Shown here: piece by piece, positions 40,994 to 49,131 of the stretch | How the letters are laid out: each line of letters starts with the position of its first letter | How positions within the stretch are numbered: the first letter of the stretch is position 1 | Source: Maridesulfovibrio sp050916235 | GTDB lineage: Bacteria > Desulfobacterota > Desulfovibrionia > Desulfovibrionales > Desulfovibrionaceae | Reading direction: 5' to 3' | NCBI RefSeq assembly: GCF_050916235.1 | Contig: NZ_CP104854.1 | Span: forward strand, 3,720,001 to 3,784,000 | DNA length: 64,000 bases | Made by a program: the position numbers and the translations under genes | The notes under the pieces: model-generated | Told to the model about the DNA's origin: nothing | Database searches by the model: none | Seen by the model: only the letters and a program-made list of their open reading frames with translations

Positions 40994-42925
40994 TTACTTT
41001 ATTTTATTCTTATTTGTGAAGCCTTTTTTTGATTTATTGCGGGTAAAATTATTGTCCCCGGCGGTTTGTTTTGAACCACCGGCGTTTCTGCCGCCTTTTC
41101 CTGCTTGTTTCGCCTTATGTTTTCCGCCCTGCGGACGCTTCTCGTCAGAACCGTCTTTCTTCATTGTTTTTGGACCCTTGGCTCCACGAGCTGCTCTGGG
41201 GTCCTGTCCCGGGTCGGGAATGAGGATGCGGTGCTGCCTGAGTCGCTGGGCATCGGTCTTGGCTACGTAAATTTTATTGCCGTCCGGGTCGCATTCGCAG
41301 TGGAACATGGCTGTTGCCACCGTACCGGGAGTCGGGATGAAGCACTGAACCTGCCTTGGTTTCCATCCGCGTTCAGCAAGCCACGATGCCAGCATGCGCA
41401 TGTCGTTGTCGGTGCATCCAGGGAACGCACTCATGAGGTAGGGGATTACGTACTGCTCTTTTCCGGCCTTGCGGGATTCCACGGCGAACATCTCCAGAAA
41501 GCTTTCGAATACCGGAAGATCCGGCTTGCGCATGTGGCGCAGCACGTTCGGAGAGATGTGTTCCGGGGCGACCTTGAGCTGACCTCCCACGAATTCCTTG
41601 AAAATATCCTTGAGGCTGGTGCGGTCCTGTTGTCCGAGGTCGTAGCGAACTCCGCTGGCGACCCTGACATGCTTGATACCGTCCTGACTTGCGGCTTCGC
41701 GCAGCAGTTTGAGGTTGGCCTTCTGATCGTATTTGAAATTGGGGCAGACCTTCGGTACCAGACAGCTCTTGCGCTTGCATTTGCCCCTCTCAAGGGTGCA
41801 TTCGGCATTCCACATGTTTGCGCTGGGTCCGCCGATGTCGGATACCGAACCCCTGAAGTCCGGATGTTCGGTCATGCGTTTCATTTCATCGAGGATTGAC
41901 TTCCTGCTCCGGGAGCGGATGTGCCGGCCCTGATGCATGGCAATGGAACAGAAGGAGCATCCTCCGCCGCAGCCGCGGTGGGAAGTAATGCTGAATTCGA
42001 TCATATCCGCGGCCGGAATCCTTTCCTTGTATGACGGATGCGGCAGCCGGGAAAACGGCAGGGCGTAGAGCCAGTCCAGTTCTTCGGTGGTAAGGAAATC
42101 CGCAGGCGGGGCGATTATAACCTGCCTGTTGTCAGCAGGGTGTACGGCCCATGAAATGCCGTGGTGAACCTGTTCCTCCAGGGCGAGGGTGGCTTTCATC
42201 AACTGTTTCGGGTCGGAGTCGATGTCGGCGTAGGACGGAAGCTCTATGACCGGGGCTCCGGGCTCGATATCTTCAACCGTGCCCATAAACGCCGTGCCCC
42301 TTATTCCCTTGAGGGTTTCCGGGCCGGGATTTTCTGCGGCAGCAAGACGGAAGGCGGCTTCCAGCATGGCCCGTTCTCCCATGCCGTAGACTACCAGATC
42401 GGCCTTGCTGTCCATGAGGATGGGTTTGCGGATTTTGTCCGTCCAGAAATCGTAATGCGATATGCGGCGCAGAGAAGCCTCGATGCCTCCGAGTATTACC
42501 GGAAGACCTTTGAAGGCCTTCCTGATCAGGTTGGTGTAGATGATTGTTGCGCGGTTCGGGCGTGCTCCGGCTTTGCCACCCGGAGTGTATGCGTCATCGC
42601 TTCTTTTTTTGCGGAAGGATGTGTAGTGGGCCAGCATGGAGTCGAGTGCCCCGGCAGAAACACCGGCGTACAGCCTTGGACGGCCGAGTTCCTCAATTGC
42701 GCTGCTGTCGGTCCAGTCCGGCTGGCAGATGAGGGCCACCTTGAATCCGTGGGCGGCAAGAACCCTGCCCAGCAGTGGGATTCCGAAGCTGGGGTGGTCG
42801 ATATAGCTGTCTCCTGAAACAAGCAGGATGTCAGGCCTGTCCCAGCCCAGTTGATCCATTTCTGCACGGGACATGGGCAGGAAGCGCGGTTGCGGTCTGT
42901 TTTTTGCGATGATGCTTTTTGTCAT
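40994..42925 (-). CDS. YgiQ-type radical SAM protein
   Basis: A 643-residue radical SAM enzyme of the YgiQ/UPF0313 group. The N-terminal B12-type domain is followed by the 4Fe-4S motif CGGGCSFCSIAMHQG (about residues 320-334), with additional cysteine clusters such as CTLERGKCKRKSCLVPKVC. The protein ends in a Lys/Gly-rich tail of about 55 residues (KHKAKQAGKGGRNAGG), suggesting nucleic-acid contact. The reaction is not established for this family. It is the first gene of a set with the diadenylate cyclase-like gene (36 bp downstream) and the secreted protein. Confidence 0.85.
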   Translation of the reverse strand: MTKSIIAKNRPQPRFLPMSRAEMDQLGWDRPDILLVSGDSYIDHPSFGIPLLGRVLAAHGFKVALICQPDWTDSSAIEELGRPRLYAGVSAGALDSMLAHYTSFRKKRSDDAYTPGGKAGARPNRATIIYTNLIRKAFKGLPVILGGIEASLRRISHYDFWTDKIRKPILMDSKADLVVYGMGERAMLEAAFRLAAAENPGPETLKGIRGTAFMGTVEDIEPGAPVIELPSYADIDSDPKQLMKATLALEEQVHHGISWAVHPADNRQVIIAPPADFLTTEELDWLYALPFSRLPHPSYKERIPAADMIEFSITSHRGCGGGCSFCSIAMHQGRHIRSRSRKSILDEMKRMTEHPDFRGSVSDIGGPSANMWNAECTLERGKCKRKSCLVPKVCPNFKYDQKANLKLLREAASQDGIKHVRVASGVRYDLGQQDRTSLKDIFKEFVGGQLKVAPEHISPNVLRHMRKPDLPVFESFLEMFAVESRKAGKEQYVIPYLMSAFPGCTDNDMRMLASWLAERGWKPRQVQCFIPTPGTVATAMFHCECDPDGNKIYVAKTDAQRLRQHRILIPDPGQDPRAARGAKGPKTMKKDGSDEKRPQGGKHKAKQAGKGGRNAGGSKQTAGDNNFTRNKSKKGFTNKNKIK

Positions 42926-42964
42926 GGGCGGAGCATATAGTTACTGAATTCCGCTGGCAACAGG

Positions 42965-44743
42965 CTAATGATTCTTTTTAAACGGCAATTTTATAATGAA
43001 TCTGGTCCATTTCCCCGGTACGGACTGCACGTCCATCAAGCCTTTGTGCAGGTCCGTTATGATATAATAGGAGACGGAAAGCCCCAAACCGGTTCCCTTG
43101 CCTATTTCCTTTGTAGTGTAGAAAGGTTCAAAAATACGTTTGCGGACTTCTTCATCCATTCCCATGCCGTTGTCTTCTATTTCGATCACCGCCATTTTGT
43201 CTTCCCGATATGTTTTGCAGATGAAATGCGGGTTTTCTTTTGCAGTGATTCTGTCGAGCATGGCTTCTGCTCCATTCTTGAATATGTTCAGCAGAACCTG
43301 CTGAATTTCATTTCTCTCACAATATACCAGAGGAAGATCCGGGTGCAATTCCTTGGTAATGCCGATAATCCTGAAATCATATTTACTGTTCAGGTCATAG
43401 TCGCTGGAAGCCAGATCAATTGTCTGACTGAGCAGTTGATTTATATCCTGAGGGCTGAATTTGTTTTCGCTTTTGCGACTGAAGGCAAGCATGTTGCTGA
43501 CGATTGTGGCTGCCCTTGTCCCGGCTTCAAGTATGCCGTCAAGCATCCTCGTTATTCCCCTGTTTTCCAGATATTCACGCATGTTCTCCAGAGATACGTT
43601 GCATTTTTCCGCTTCTGTCAGGTTCTTATCCATGTCACTGAACAAGCGGTTCTTTATGTTGCTGGCATGTCCCAGAATTCCTGCCAGCGGGTTGTTGATT
43701 TCATGGGCCATACCGGCAGCCAGGCCTCCGATTGACAGCATCTTTTCCGATTGGACCATCATTCGCTCAAGGTTCACACGGTTTGTGACATCGTCAATTC
43801 GGATCACAGCTCCGCATACTCCGTTCGCTATCAGGGGGTATATGGTGATGTCTTCACACGGCTGGTCATTATCACCTGAATCCGGCCTGTTCATGTATGT
43901 CTGCATCCGGCGGGTCTCTATTGCCATCCTGACATTTTCCATCTGTGGAGCAAGGGCTGGCATGGTCTGTTGCAGGTAGCATCCGAGAGCTTTGTCTGCA
44001 CTCGTTCCGTAAGCGTATTCCGCTCCTTTGTTCCACTGGGTAATCTGGCCTTCCGGGTTGACTCCGATCAGAATCGAGGGCATTGAGTCGATTATGTTTG
44101 CCAAATAATTTCGAAGAGTTGTTATTTCAGCTTCAGCCTTTTTCTTTTGTTCAAGTTCAATGAAGTTCTGCATGCTTTTTGTTGCGGAGTCGGAAAGGAA
44201 AGATGCCAGTGCTGTGTTGTACTTAAGTATCTCCTCAACTTCGGGGTAGCTGAAGCGGGGAACTTCCGAAAGTGCTGCCAGGTATTCCTTCTGGTTGTAA
44301 TTGTATTTTCGGGCCTGACGGATAAAGAAGTCTACGTCCGGTTCTTCGTCCTCATAAAAGAACTGCCCCAGAAAGAATGTAGCTACGTGTTTCTTCATAC
44401 ACATGATGGGGATGCCTACATCCCAGAGCCCGTTGGCACATTTATATCCGTGGTGTTGTCCTGATTGTATCCTGTCCGTAATTGCTGTGTCGCTCTCAAT
44501 GCATTGTTTCTGGCTTTCCGGATTTTTTCTGTGAAATTCCAGACAGATTCTCTGCCATCCAGCCCCTGCATATATTTCTCCGCTTACAGCATCTATTATA
44601 CCGGAAGGCATCCTGGTTGCTGCATAACTTACCTCAAGCAGGTTCTGGAGCTGCTTAAGCTCGACAAGATCCTTGAAAAGCATGCCGGCCAGACGTTCGT
44701 TAGTTTCATGCTCATAATTGGCATTGAGTGAAGATATTTCCAT
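42965..44743 (-). CDS. PocR-PAS sensor histidine kinase
   Basis: A 592-residue cytoplasmic-type sensor kinase. Domains in order: PocR ligand-binding domain (about 25-185; LKQLQNLLEVSYAATRMPSG, then CLEFHRKNPESQKQCIESD with three conserved cysteines), a short helix, PAS (about 205-325; NIIDSMPSILIGVNPEGQIT), HisKA with the phospho-accepting H347 in MAHEINNPLAGILGH, and HATPase (about 465-592; N-box NEIQQVLLNIFKNGAEAML, G1 DNGMGM, G2 GKGTGLGLS). PocR domains often sense small hydrocarbon derivatives such as propanediol. There are no membrane segments. A cognate response regulator is not adjacent. Confidence 0.9.
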   Translation of the reverse strand: MEISSLNANYEHETNERLAGMLFKDLVELKQLQNLLEVSYAATRMPSGIIDAVSGEIYAGAGWQRICLEFHRKNPESQKQCIESDTAITDRIQSGQHHGYKCANGLWDVGIPIMCMKKHVATFFLGQFFYEDEEPDVDFFIRQARKYNYNQKEYLAALSEVPRFSYPEVEEILKYNTALASFLSDSATKSMQNFIELEQKKKAEAEITTLRNYLANIIDSMPSILIGVNPEGQITQWNKGAEYAYGTSADKALGCYLQQTMPALAPQMENVRMAIETRRMQTYMNRPDSGDNDQPCEDITIYPLIANGVCGAVIRIDDVTNRVNLERMMVQSEKMLSIGGLAAGMAHEINNPLAGILGHASNIKNRLFSDMDKNLTEAEKCNVSLENMREYLENRGITRMLDGILEAGTRAATIVSNMLAFSRKSENKFSPQDINQLLSQTIDLASSDYDLNSKYDFRIIGITKELHPDLPLVYCERNEIQQVLLNIFKNGAEAMLDRITAKENPHFICKTYREDKMAVIEIEDNGMGMDEEVRKRIFEPFYTTKEIGKGTGLGLSVSYYIITDLHKGLMDVQSVPGKWTRFIIKLPFKKNH

Positions 44744-44996
44744 GTCATAATTCCTTGTTTTCCATTGCAGAGGGACTTCGCTGACTGATTGGACATTTTA
44801 CATAAGGATCCATATCTTATATAAACCAATTGGCGGATACTTGTCTACGAAGATGGATTCTGCAAGCCATGTTGAGTGCATCAGGCATTGAACAATTATT
44901 GACCGGGATATGTGTCAAAGGTAGAAACCTGCCATCGATTTTATCTTGTTGAATTATTATATAGCTGTTTTGAACTGATTTGTTCGAGGAGGCCAA

Positions 44997-46361
44997 ATGG
45001 GACCGCTCCCATGCGTTTTGACCATAGCAGGCTCTGATTCCGGCGGGGGAGCCGGGATTCAGGCCGATCTGAAAGCCATATCCATGGCCGGGTGTTACGG
45101 TGCCAGCGCCATAACCGCGCTAACCGCCCAGAATACCGCCGGTGTTGCCGGGATTGAGGCTGTTACTCCGGAATTTGTCTCCCTGCAGATAGAAACTGTC
45201 TGCAAAGATATAAAGGTTAAGGCTGCCAAGACCGGGATGCTTTTTTCCGCTCCCATCATCCGGGCAGTTGCCCATACCCTGAGAAATAAGGATTTTCCGC
45301 TTGTTCTTGATCCCGTGTGTGTAGCCACCAGCGGGGCCAAGCTGCTTCAGGATGATGCTGTGGAGGCCATGAAGGAACTTTTTCCCATGGCGGACCTGAT
45401 TACCCCGAATATTCCCGAAGCAGAGCTGTTCTGCGGGTTTGAGATCCGTACTCGTGAGGATATTTTTGCAGCAATAGACCTGCTGCTGGAAATGGGACCA
45501 GGGGCGGTTCTCATCAAGGGGGGGCATCTTGACTCCGTAGCCGCTACCGACTGGCTGGGTATCCGCGGTCAGCAGCCCATTCCTCTGATGCAGCAGCGGG
45601 TCAAGACCCGCAACAGTCACGGCACCGGATGTACTCTTTCCGCCACCATTGCCGCCAATCTTGCCAAGGGGCTGGATATGGTCATGGCGGTGCGCAAGGC
45701 TCAGGAATATCTCAATCTGGCATTGCGGGCCGGTTTTGACCTCGGCGAAGGCAGCGGACCGCCGAACCATCTTGCCCCTATGCTCATTGAACAGCGCAAA
45801 CTGGGACTTATTTCCGACCTGCACAGGTTCGGAGTTGGCCTCAGCCGTATGGACGGGCTGGTGAAGCTTGTTTCCGGGGTGCGTGCCAACGTTGTCGCGG
45901 CCCTTCCTTTTGCCGGAAGCATCAAGGATGTTGCGGCCTTTACAGGCGGTATTGCCGGTACCAGAACCGGGGAAGTGCTGGTCTGCGGCTGTCCCGGGTT
46001 CGGGGCGTCTTCATGTCTGGCCCGCGGACTGCTCTGCGCCGCCAAATCCAATCCGGAGATCTCTTGTGCAATCAGCCTCCGCTACGATGCAGGGATTATG
46101 TCCGCAATTGCTGCCTGCGGTTTTGTTGAAGCCTGGTTCGATCGTGAGGACGAGGCTCAGGAGCTCAGGGGCAGCGAGGAAGCGACCATTGAATGGGGAA
46201 CCTGCAAGGCCATGTCAGAGCATCCAGTGCCCGAAATGGTCGATGTGATCTGCGATTCCGGCGCAAAGGGACGCGAGCCCCTGATCCGTCTCCTCGGTCG
46301 TGACTTTGCCGATCTCGAAAGCAAGTTGGTGAAATTGCTGGCTGCAATGAGAGAGCAGTAG
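44997..46361 (+). CDS. thiD: ThiD-ThiN fusion: HMP(-P) kinase with thiamine-phosphate synthase domain
   Basis: A 454-residue fused thiamine-biosynthesis enzyme. The first 265 residues are ThiD (ribokinase fold): TIAGSDSGGGAGIQADLKA near residue 8, MAGCYGASAITALTAQNT, and the ATP-binding NSHGTGCTLSATIAANLAKG. The rest (about 270-454) matches the ThiN domain: RFGVGLSRMDGLVKLVSGVRAN, GTRTGEVLVCGCPGFGASS, then RYDAGIMSAIAACG. ThiN joins HMP-PP to the thiazole phosphate as an alternative to ThiE. No TPP riboswitch is seen upstream. It stands alone, divergent from the kinase gene. Confidence 0.9.
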   Translation: MGPLPCVLTIAGSDSGGGAGIQADLKAISMAGCYGASAITALTAQNTAGVAGIEAVTPEFVSLQIETVCKDIKVKAAKTGMLFSAPIIRAVAHTLRNKDFPLVLDPVCVATSGAKLLQDDAVEAMKELFPMADLITPNIPEAELFCGFEIRTREDIFAAIDLLLEMGPGAVLIKGGHLDSVAATDWLGIRGQQPIPLMQQRVKTRNSHGTGCTLSATIAANLAKGLDMVMAVRKAQEYLNLALRAGFDLGEGSGPPNHLAPMLIEQRKLGLISDLHRFGVGLSRMDGLVKLVSGVRANVVAALPFAGSIKDVAAFTGGIAGTRTGEVLVCGCPGFGASSCLARGLLCAAKSNPEISCAISLRYDAGIMSAIAACGFVEAWFDREDEAQELRGSEEATIEWGTCKAMSEHPVPEMVDVICDSGAKGREPLIRLLGRDFADLESKLVKLLAAMREQ

Positions 46362-46509
46362 CATAATTGTCTTTTTTGTGGACAAAAACGTCAATTTTTA
46401 TTGACAAGCTTTAGCACTGCTTATATTAACGCAGGCGGCTGCAGCGCATGTTGTCTTTATCATCTTGATTAATAGGCAATATTCAGGCTATAGCCCCTTT
46501 TACAGGGTT

Positions 46510-46593
46510 GCGAGAGTGGCGGAATTGGTAGACGCACTGGACTTAGGATCCAGCGGCTAGTCCGTGAGAGTTCGAGTCTCTCCTCTCGCACCA
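46510..46593 (+). tRNA. tRNA-Leu(UAG)
   Basis: The sequence folds as a tRNA: acceptor arms GCGAGAG and CTCTCGC, anticodon stem-loop CTGGA-CTTAGGA-TCCAG giving anticodon TAG, a long variable arm (GCGGCTAGTCCGTG), a T loop GTTCGAGTC, and an encoded 3' CCA. The long variable arm and anticodon identify leucine, decoding CUN codons. Confidence 0.97.
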
Positions 46594-46603
46594 AAGATAA
46601 TAA

Positions 46604-46656
46604 AAACACCCCCTTAACACGCTTTCTAGGCCGCGTGGATAGGGGGTGTTTTTTTT
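46604..46656 (+). terminator. Terminator of tRNA-Leu
   Basis: ACACCCCC...GGGGGTGT stem with an inner TTAACACGC/GCGTGGATA part and eight Ts after it. A diverged copy of the same unit lies at 48050-48105. Confidence 0.88.
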
Positions 46657-46759
46657 GTCGTTCCACCTCAAAGGGAGCGGTTAAAGTCTTAGTCCACTGA
46701 GAAACCCCCCAGCTATGCTGGGGGACCAGTAAAGTTTGACTTATGCGGGAGTAATATAA

Positions 46760-46802
46760 AGCCTCTCCTTGTGAGCTGCTCAAAGTGAGCAGAGGAGAGG
46801 CT
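46760..46802 (+). promoter_or_regulatory. 5' hairpin occluding the tnpA ribosome site
   Basis: Outer stem AGCCTCTCCT/AGGAGAGGCT and inner stem CTGCTCA/TGAGCAG with an AAG loop and a six-base bulge. The right outer arm contains the Shine-Dalgarno-like GAGGAGAGG directly upstream of the ATG at 46805. Such hairpins are known to block translation of IS200 transposase. Confidence 0.75.
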
Positions 46803-46804
46803 CT

Positions 46805-47236
46805 ATGAAGTGCAATTCAAGCCTATGCCATACAAAATGGGACTGCAAGTATCATGTTGTGTGGATACCGAAATGTCGACGCAAGGTGTTGTTTGGCAAA
46901 CTGAAAAACTACTTGGGCGAGGTTTTTCATAAACTTGCGCGACAGCGCGAATGTATGATTCTGGAAGGCCACTTATGCAACGATCATGTGCATATGTATA
47001 TTGCTATCCCTCCCAAATATTCGGTAGCCCAAGTTGTTGGTTTTATAAAAGGTAAGAGCGCAATTCATATTGCTCGTGAAATCGAAGGCCGAGCACGCGG
47101 TTACGCTGGGCAAAGCTTTTGGGCCAGAGGATACTTTGTTTCTACCGTGGGTCGTGATGAAAAAGTGATTCGGGAGTACATTCGGAATCAGGAAAAAGAA
47201 GACCAACGGATTGAACAATTGAAATTCCGCCTTTAG
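46805..47236 (+). CDS. tnpA: IS200-family transposase (TnpA)
   Basis: A 143-residue Y1 HUH transposase that moves single-stranded DNA using a metal-bound His pair and a catalytic tyrosine. The HUH motif is HVHMYIAIPP (His61 and His63 by count from the ATG), the helix carrying the catalytic Tyr is REYIRNQEKED near residue 127, and the conserved FWARGYFVSTVG is near residue 106. It looks complete, with no frameshift. Expression is likely low because its start is in a hairpin. No accessory TnpB is present. Confidence 0.93.
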   Translation: MKCNSSLCHTKWDCKYHVVWIPKCRRKVLFGKLKNYLGEVFHKLARQRECMILEGHLCNDHVHMYIAIPPKYSVAQVVGFIKGKSAIHIAREIEGRARGYAGQSFWARGYFVSTVGRDEKVIREYIRNQEKEDQRIEQLKFRL

Positions 47237-47295
47237 GCGGTTCTTAAAGCCACTTCGAGTGGCTCACAAAAACAAGCCCCCGGCTTTGCCGGGGG
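47227..47295 (+). repeat. Three consecutive hairpins at the right end of the IS
   Basis: CCGCC/GGCGG (47227-47240), GCCACT/AGTGGC (47249-47263) and CCCCCGGC/GCCGGGGG (47277-47295). The last is the transposase recognition hairpin; the first overlaps the tnpA stop and may end its transcript. Confidence 0.65.
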
Positions 47296-47308
47296 TATTA
47301 TGACTTAT

Positions 47309-47687
47309 AGTTAATTTCTTGAGCAACGAAGCAAGCGATAGAGACTTGTTGTAAGTGTGACTTTGGCTTCGTGGTCCGTGAATTTCCATCAATGATGAGG
47401 CCTAAAATAAAATCAGTACAAATTGCATTATGAACTAAAATTATTGATTGAAAATTACTATGATATGACTGTTGTTTGATCTGTGCTTGTGATTGTAAGC
47501 GGGTGTTTTGAATTTTAAATGAGATATTAAATGGAAAAATATTACTTTTTATACATATAAAAAGTGCATTATTTTCCACCTGATCGAGTGTTTGTGTGGT
47601 CATTTTTGTAAAAAAATAGTCCAGAGTGAGAGCTGCAATATTTAAATAAAACCTTCAAATTTGTATGTTATTCTTTTTACAAGTAAA
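47309..47687. other. AT-rich intergenic region between the IS and the molbindin gene
   Basis: About 380 bp, very AT-rich; a 101-codon open frame on the minus strand lacks a ribosome site and any family resemblance, so I do not call it. The final part carries the molbindin promoter. Confidence 0.6.
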
Positions 47688-47717
47688 CTTGACATGTCAA
47701 GCATGATATGCATAACA
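47688..47717 (+). promoter_or_regulatory. Promoter and palindrome of the molbindin gene
   Basis: TTGACA (47689-47694) is a perfect -35 element with CATAAC 16 bp later as a plausible -10. The -35 lies inside a perfect 14-bp palindrome CTTGACATGTCAAG (47688-47701), which would place a repressor over the promoter. Confidence 0.55.
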
Positions 47718-47755
47718 CAGCTCATCCAATATTAAAAATCAAAAGGAGATTTACA

Positions 47756-47962
47756 ATGGAACTCAGCGCACGCAACCTCATCCCCGGTAAGATCAAGGAA
47801 CTCACAGTTGGAATGGTCAACGCAGAAGTCGTTATCGAAATCGCTCCCGGTATCGAAGTGGTTTCTGTCATCACCAAAAATTCTGTTGAAAGAATGGGCC
47901 TTAAAGTTGGGGATGAAATCAAAGCAATGATTAAAGCTACTAGCGTAATGGTGGCAAAATAG
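47756..47962 (+). CDS. Molbindin (Mop domain protein)
   Basis: A 68-residue single Mop/TOBE domain. These proteins assemble as hexamers and store or buffer molybdate or tungstate. The characteristic pattern is MELSARNLIPGKIKELTVGM, then VNAEVVIEIAPGIEVVSVIT, KNSVERMGLKVGDEIKAMIKATSV, with the family's conserved positions. An AAGGAG-type ribosome site precedes the ATG. It is transcribed alone from its own promoter, 450 bp after the IS element. Molybdenum and tungsten enzymes are common in sulfate reducers; no transporter genes are adjacent. Confidence 0.92.
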   Translation: MELSARNLIPGKIKELTVGMVNAEVVIEIAPGIEVVSVITKNSVERMGLKVGDEIKAMIKATSVMVAK

Positions 47963-47982
47963 ATATTGCCGAAGTCCATATT

Positions 47983-48015
47983 TATAGACCTGCAGCGATG
48001 TGTTGCAGGTCTATA
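47983..48015 (+). repeat. 12-bp perfect hairpin after the molbindin gene
   Basis: Arms TATAGACCTGCA and TGCAGGTCTATA around a 9-nt loop. There is no T-run, so it is only a possible terminator or transcript-stabilising hairpin. Confidence 0.5.
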
Positions 48016-48049
48016 GCATCGTAGCCATCTCTAAAATTCACTCCTTGGC

Positions 48050-48105
48050 GATCTGCCCCCCTCTTTAACTACGCTTTCAAGACCGTGTGATAAGAGGGTG
48101 TTCTT
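48050..48105 (+). repeat. Diverged second copy of the tRNA-Leu terminator unit
   Basis: CCCCTCTTTAACTACGC, then TTTCAAGACCGTGTGATAAGAGGGTGTTCTTTTT align with the terminator at 46604-46656 over about 50 bp. It lies 1.4 kb downstream and may itself terminate transcription after molbindin. Confidence 0.65.
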
Positions 48106-48304
48106 TTTATTCAATTCAAATTTCCCTGCCCTGAATATACTCAGCTAACTGCATTATGAAAAAATAGTGCAAGTTCATGTTTGATAGTGCGCACTGTCAT
48201 ATTCTCTCGTGATGTCTTCGGATAATACAAAATGTGCTGTAATAATTCCTTCTGATAAGATATAAAAGAAATAGGGTAGCACTGTCTTTCAACAGGAGGA
48301 AATA

Positions 48305-48970
48305 ATGAAACGCGCCATGAACGTATTCTTTTTTATGTTTATAATCTTATTTGCCTTTTCGACCGTGGCTGCTGCCGGAGATATGTCTGATGGCCTTCAG
48401 TGTCCGTCCGGGTGGAAGGAAAGCAAGCCTGTGAGATCTAACGGACTTATAAAGCAATGTGTTTCCAAGATTGATGATGGAGTTATTCAACTTTATGCCA
48501 AGCGTGGGAAAGCTGTACCGCTCGATGTCCTGCTGGACAGGTGGTCTGAGAATCTGGTCAACAGGGGAAAGCCGTATCAGCAGCTTGAGAGGGAATCTCC
48601 CGGGCATGTTTCCGGGTATCCTGCTCTGCTCCGCGGGTATTCCGGCTCTGATCGTCAGGGTAAGTGGTATGACTCGTATCTTGTTTCTTCGCGGTATAAT
48701 GGAGTTAATTATATCTTTATCGGCTACACCATGAAGGGGCATGACAAAGTCAGAACGCAGATGCGAAATGCTATGAATGAATGGTACTATCCAGGTGTTG
48801 AAGATCAGCCTGAGTACCAGAACGGCAACACCAACAATAATAATTACGGGTCAAGCTACCATACTAATCGTCCCAATCATAATAACCGACACAACTATAA
48901 CTCCAACGGTCAGAACTCAAATTCTCAGAACAATAAAAAGGACAAGTTCAACCGTTATCTTCTTGAATAG
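48305..48970 (+). CDS. Secreted hypothetical protein with Asn-rich tail
   Basis: A 221-residue secreted protein of no recognised family. Signal peptide MKRAMNVFFFMFIILFAFSTVAAAG, then a globular segment (about 25-150) that includes CPSGWKESKPVRSNGL, a second Cys in IKQCVSKIDD (likely a disulfide), and SGYPALLRGYSGSDRQGKWYDSYL. The C-terminal 55 residues are low-complexity, dominated by Asn, Tyr and His (TNNNNYGSSYHTNRPNHNNRH). A ribosome site AGGAGG is present. It is probably a periplasmic or surface-exposed protein; the role is unknown. Confidence 0.65.
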   Translation: MKRAMNVFFFMFIILFAFSTVAAAGDMSDGLQCPSGWKESKPVRSNGLIKQCVSKIDDGVIQLYAKRGKAVPLDVLLDRWSENLVNRGKPYQQLERESPGHVSGYPALLRGYSGSDRQGKWYDSYLVSSRYNGVNYIFIGYTMKGHDKVRTQMRNAMNEWYYPGVEDQPEYQNGNTNNNNYGSSYHTNRPNHNNRHNYNSNGQNSNSQNNKKDKFNRYLLE

Positions 48971-49131
48971 GAATATTATTGAAAGGCCAAAGGATCATGT
49001 CGGTAGTGTGGCCTTTGAGCTGGAATATTGGTCTTAAATGTGCGTCCAATGGCTTCCCAATTGTTACAACCAAGCCTTCCTGAAGTAATTTAAAGGTACG
49101 GTCAAAGAATTATAAGTAAAGGGGAGAGGCA

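Larger units (their letters stand above)
46690..47308 (+). mobile_element. IS200-type insertion sequence (TnpA only)
   Basis: A compact element of about 0.6 kb. The left end has a hairpin CCCCCAGC/GCTGGGGG (46706-46724), the right end CCCCCGGC/GCCGGGGG (47277-47295), each with a TGACTTAT word after it (46737-46744 and 47301-47308). Between them is one transposase gene without TnpB. The exact cleavage sites cannot be fixed from one copy; the ends given are approximate. It is inserted between tRNA-Leu and the molbindin gene. Confidence 0.8.

Noticed and set aside
44744..44996. TPP riboswitch upstream of the ThiD-ThiN gene
   Set aside because: The conserved CTGAGA-type thi-box pattern is not present in this 253-bp region as far as I can read.
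47298..47603. 101-codon open frame on the minus strand in AT-rich DNA next to the IS element
   Set aside because: No ribosome site, biased composition typical of random AT-rich frames, and no family resemblance. It partly overlaps the IS right end.
46510..48105. Genomic island integrated at tRNA-Leu
   Set aside because: No integrase gene and no direct repeat of the tRNA 3' end is seen; only a related terminator recurs. The evidence is too weak to call an island.
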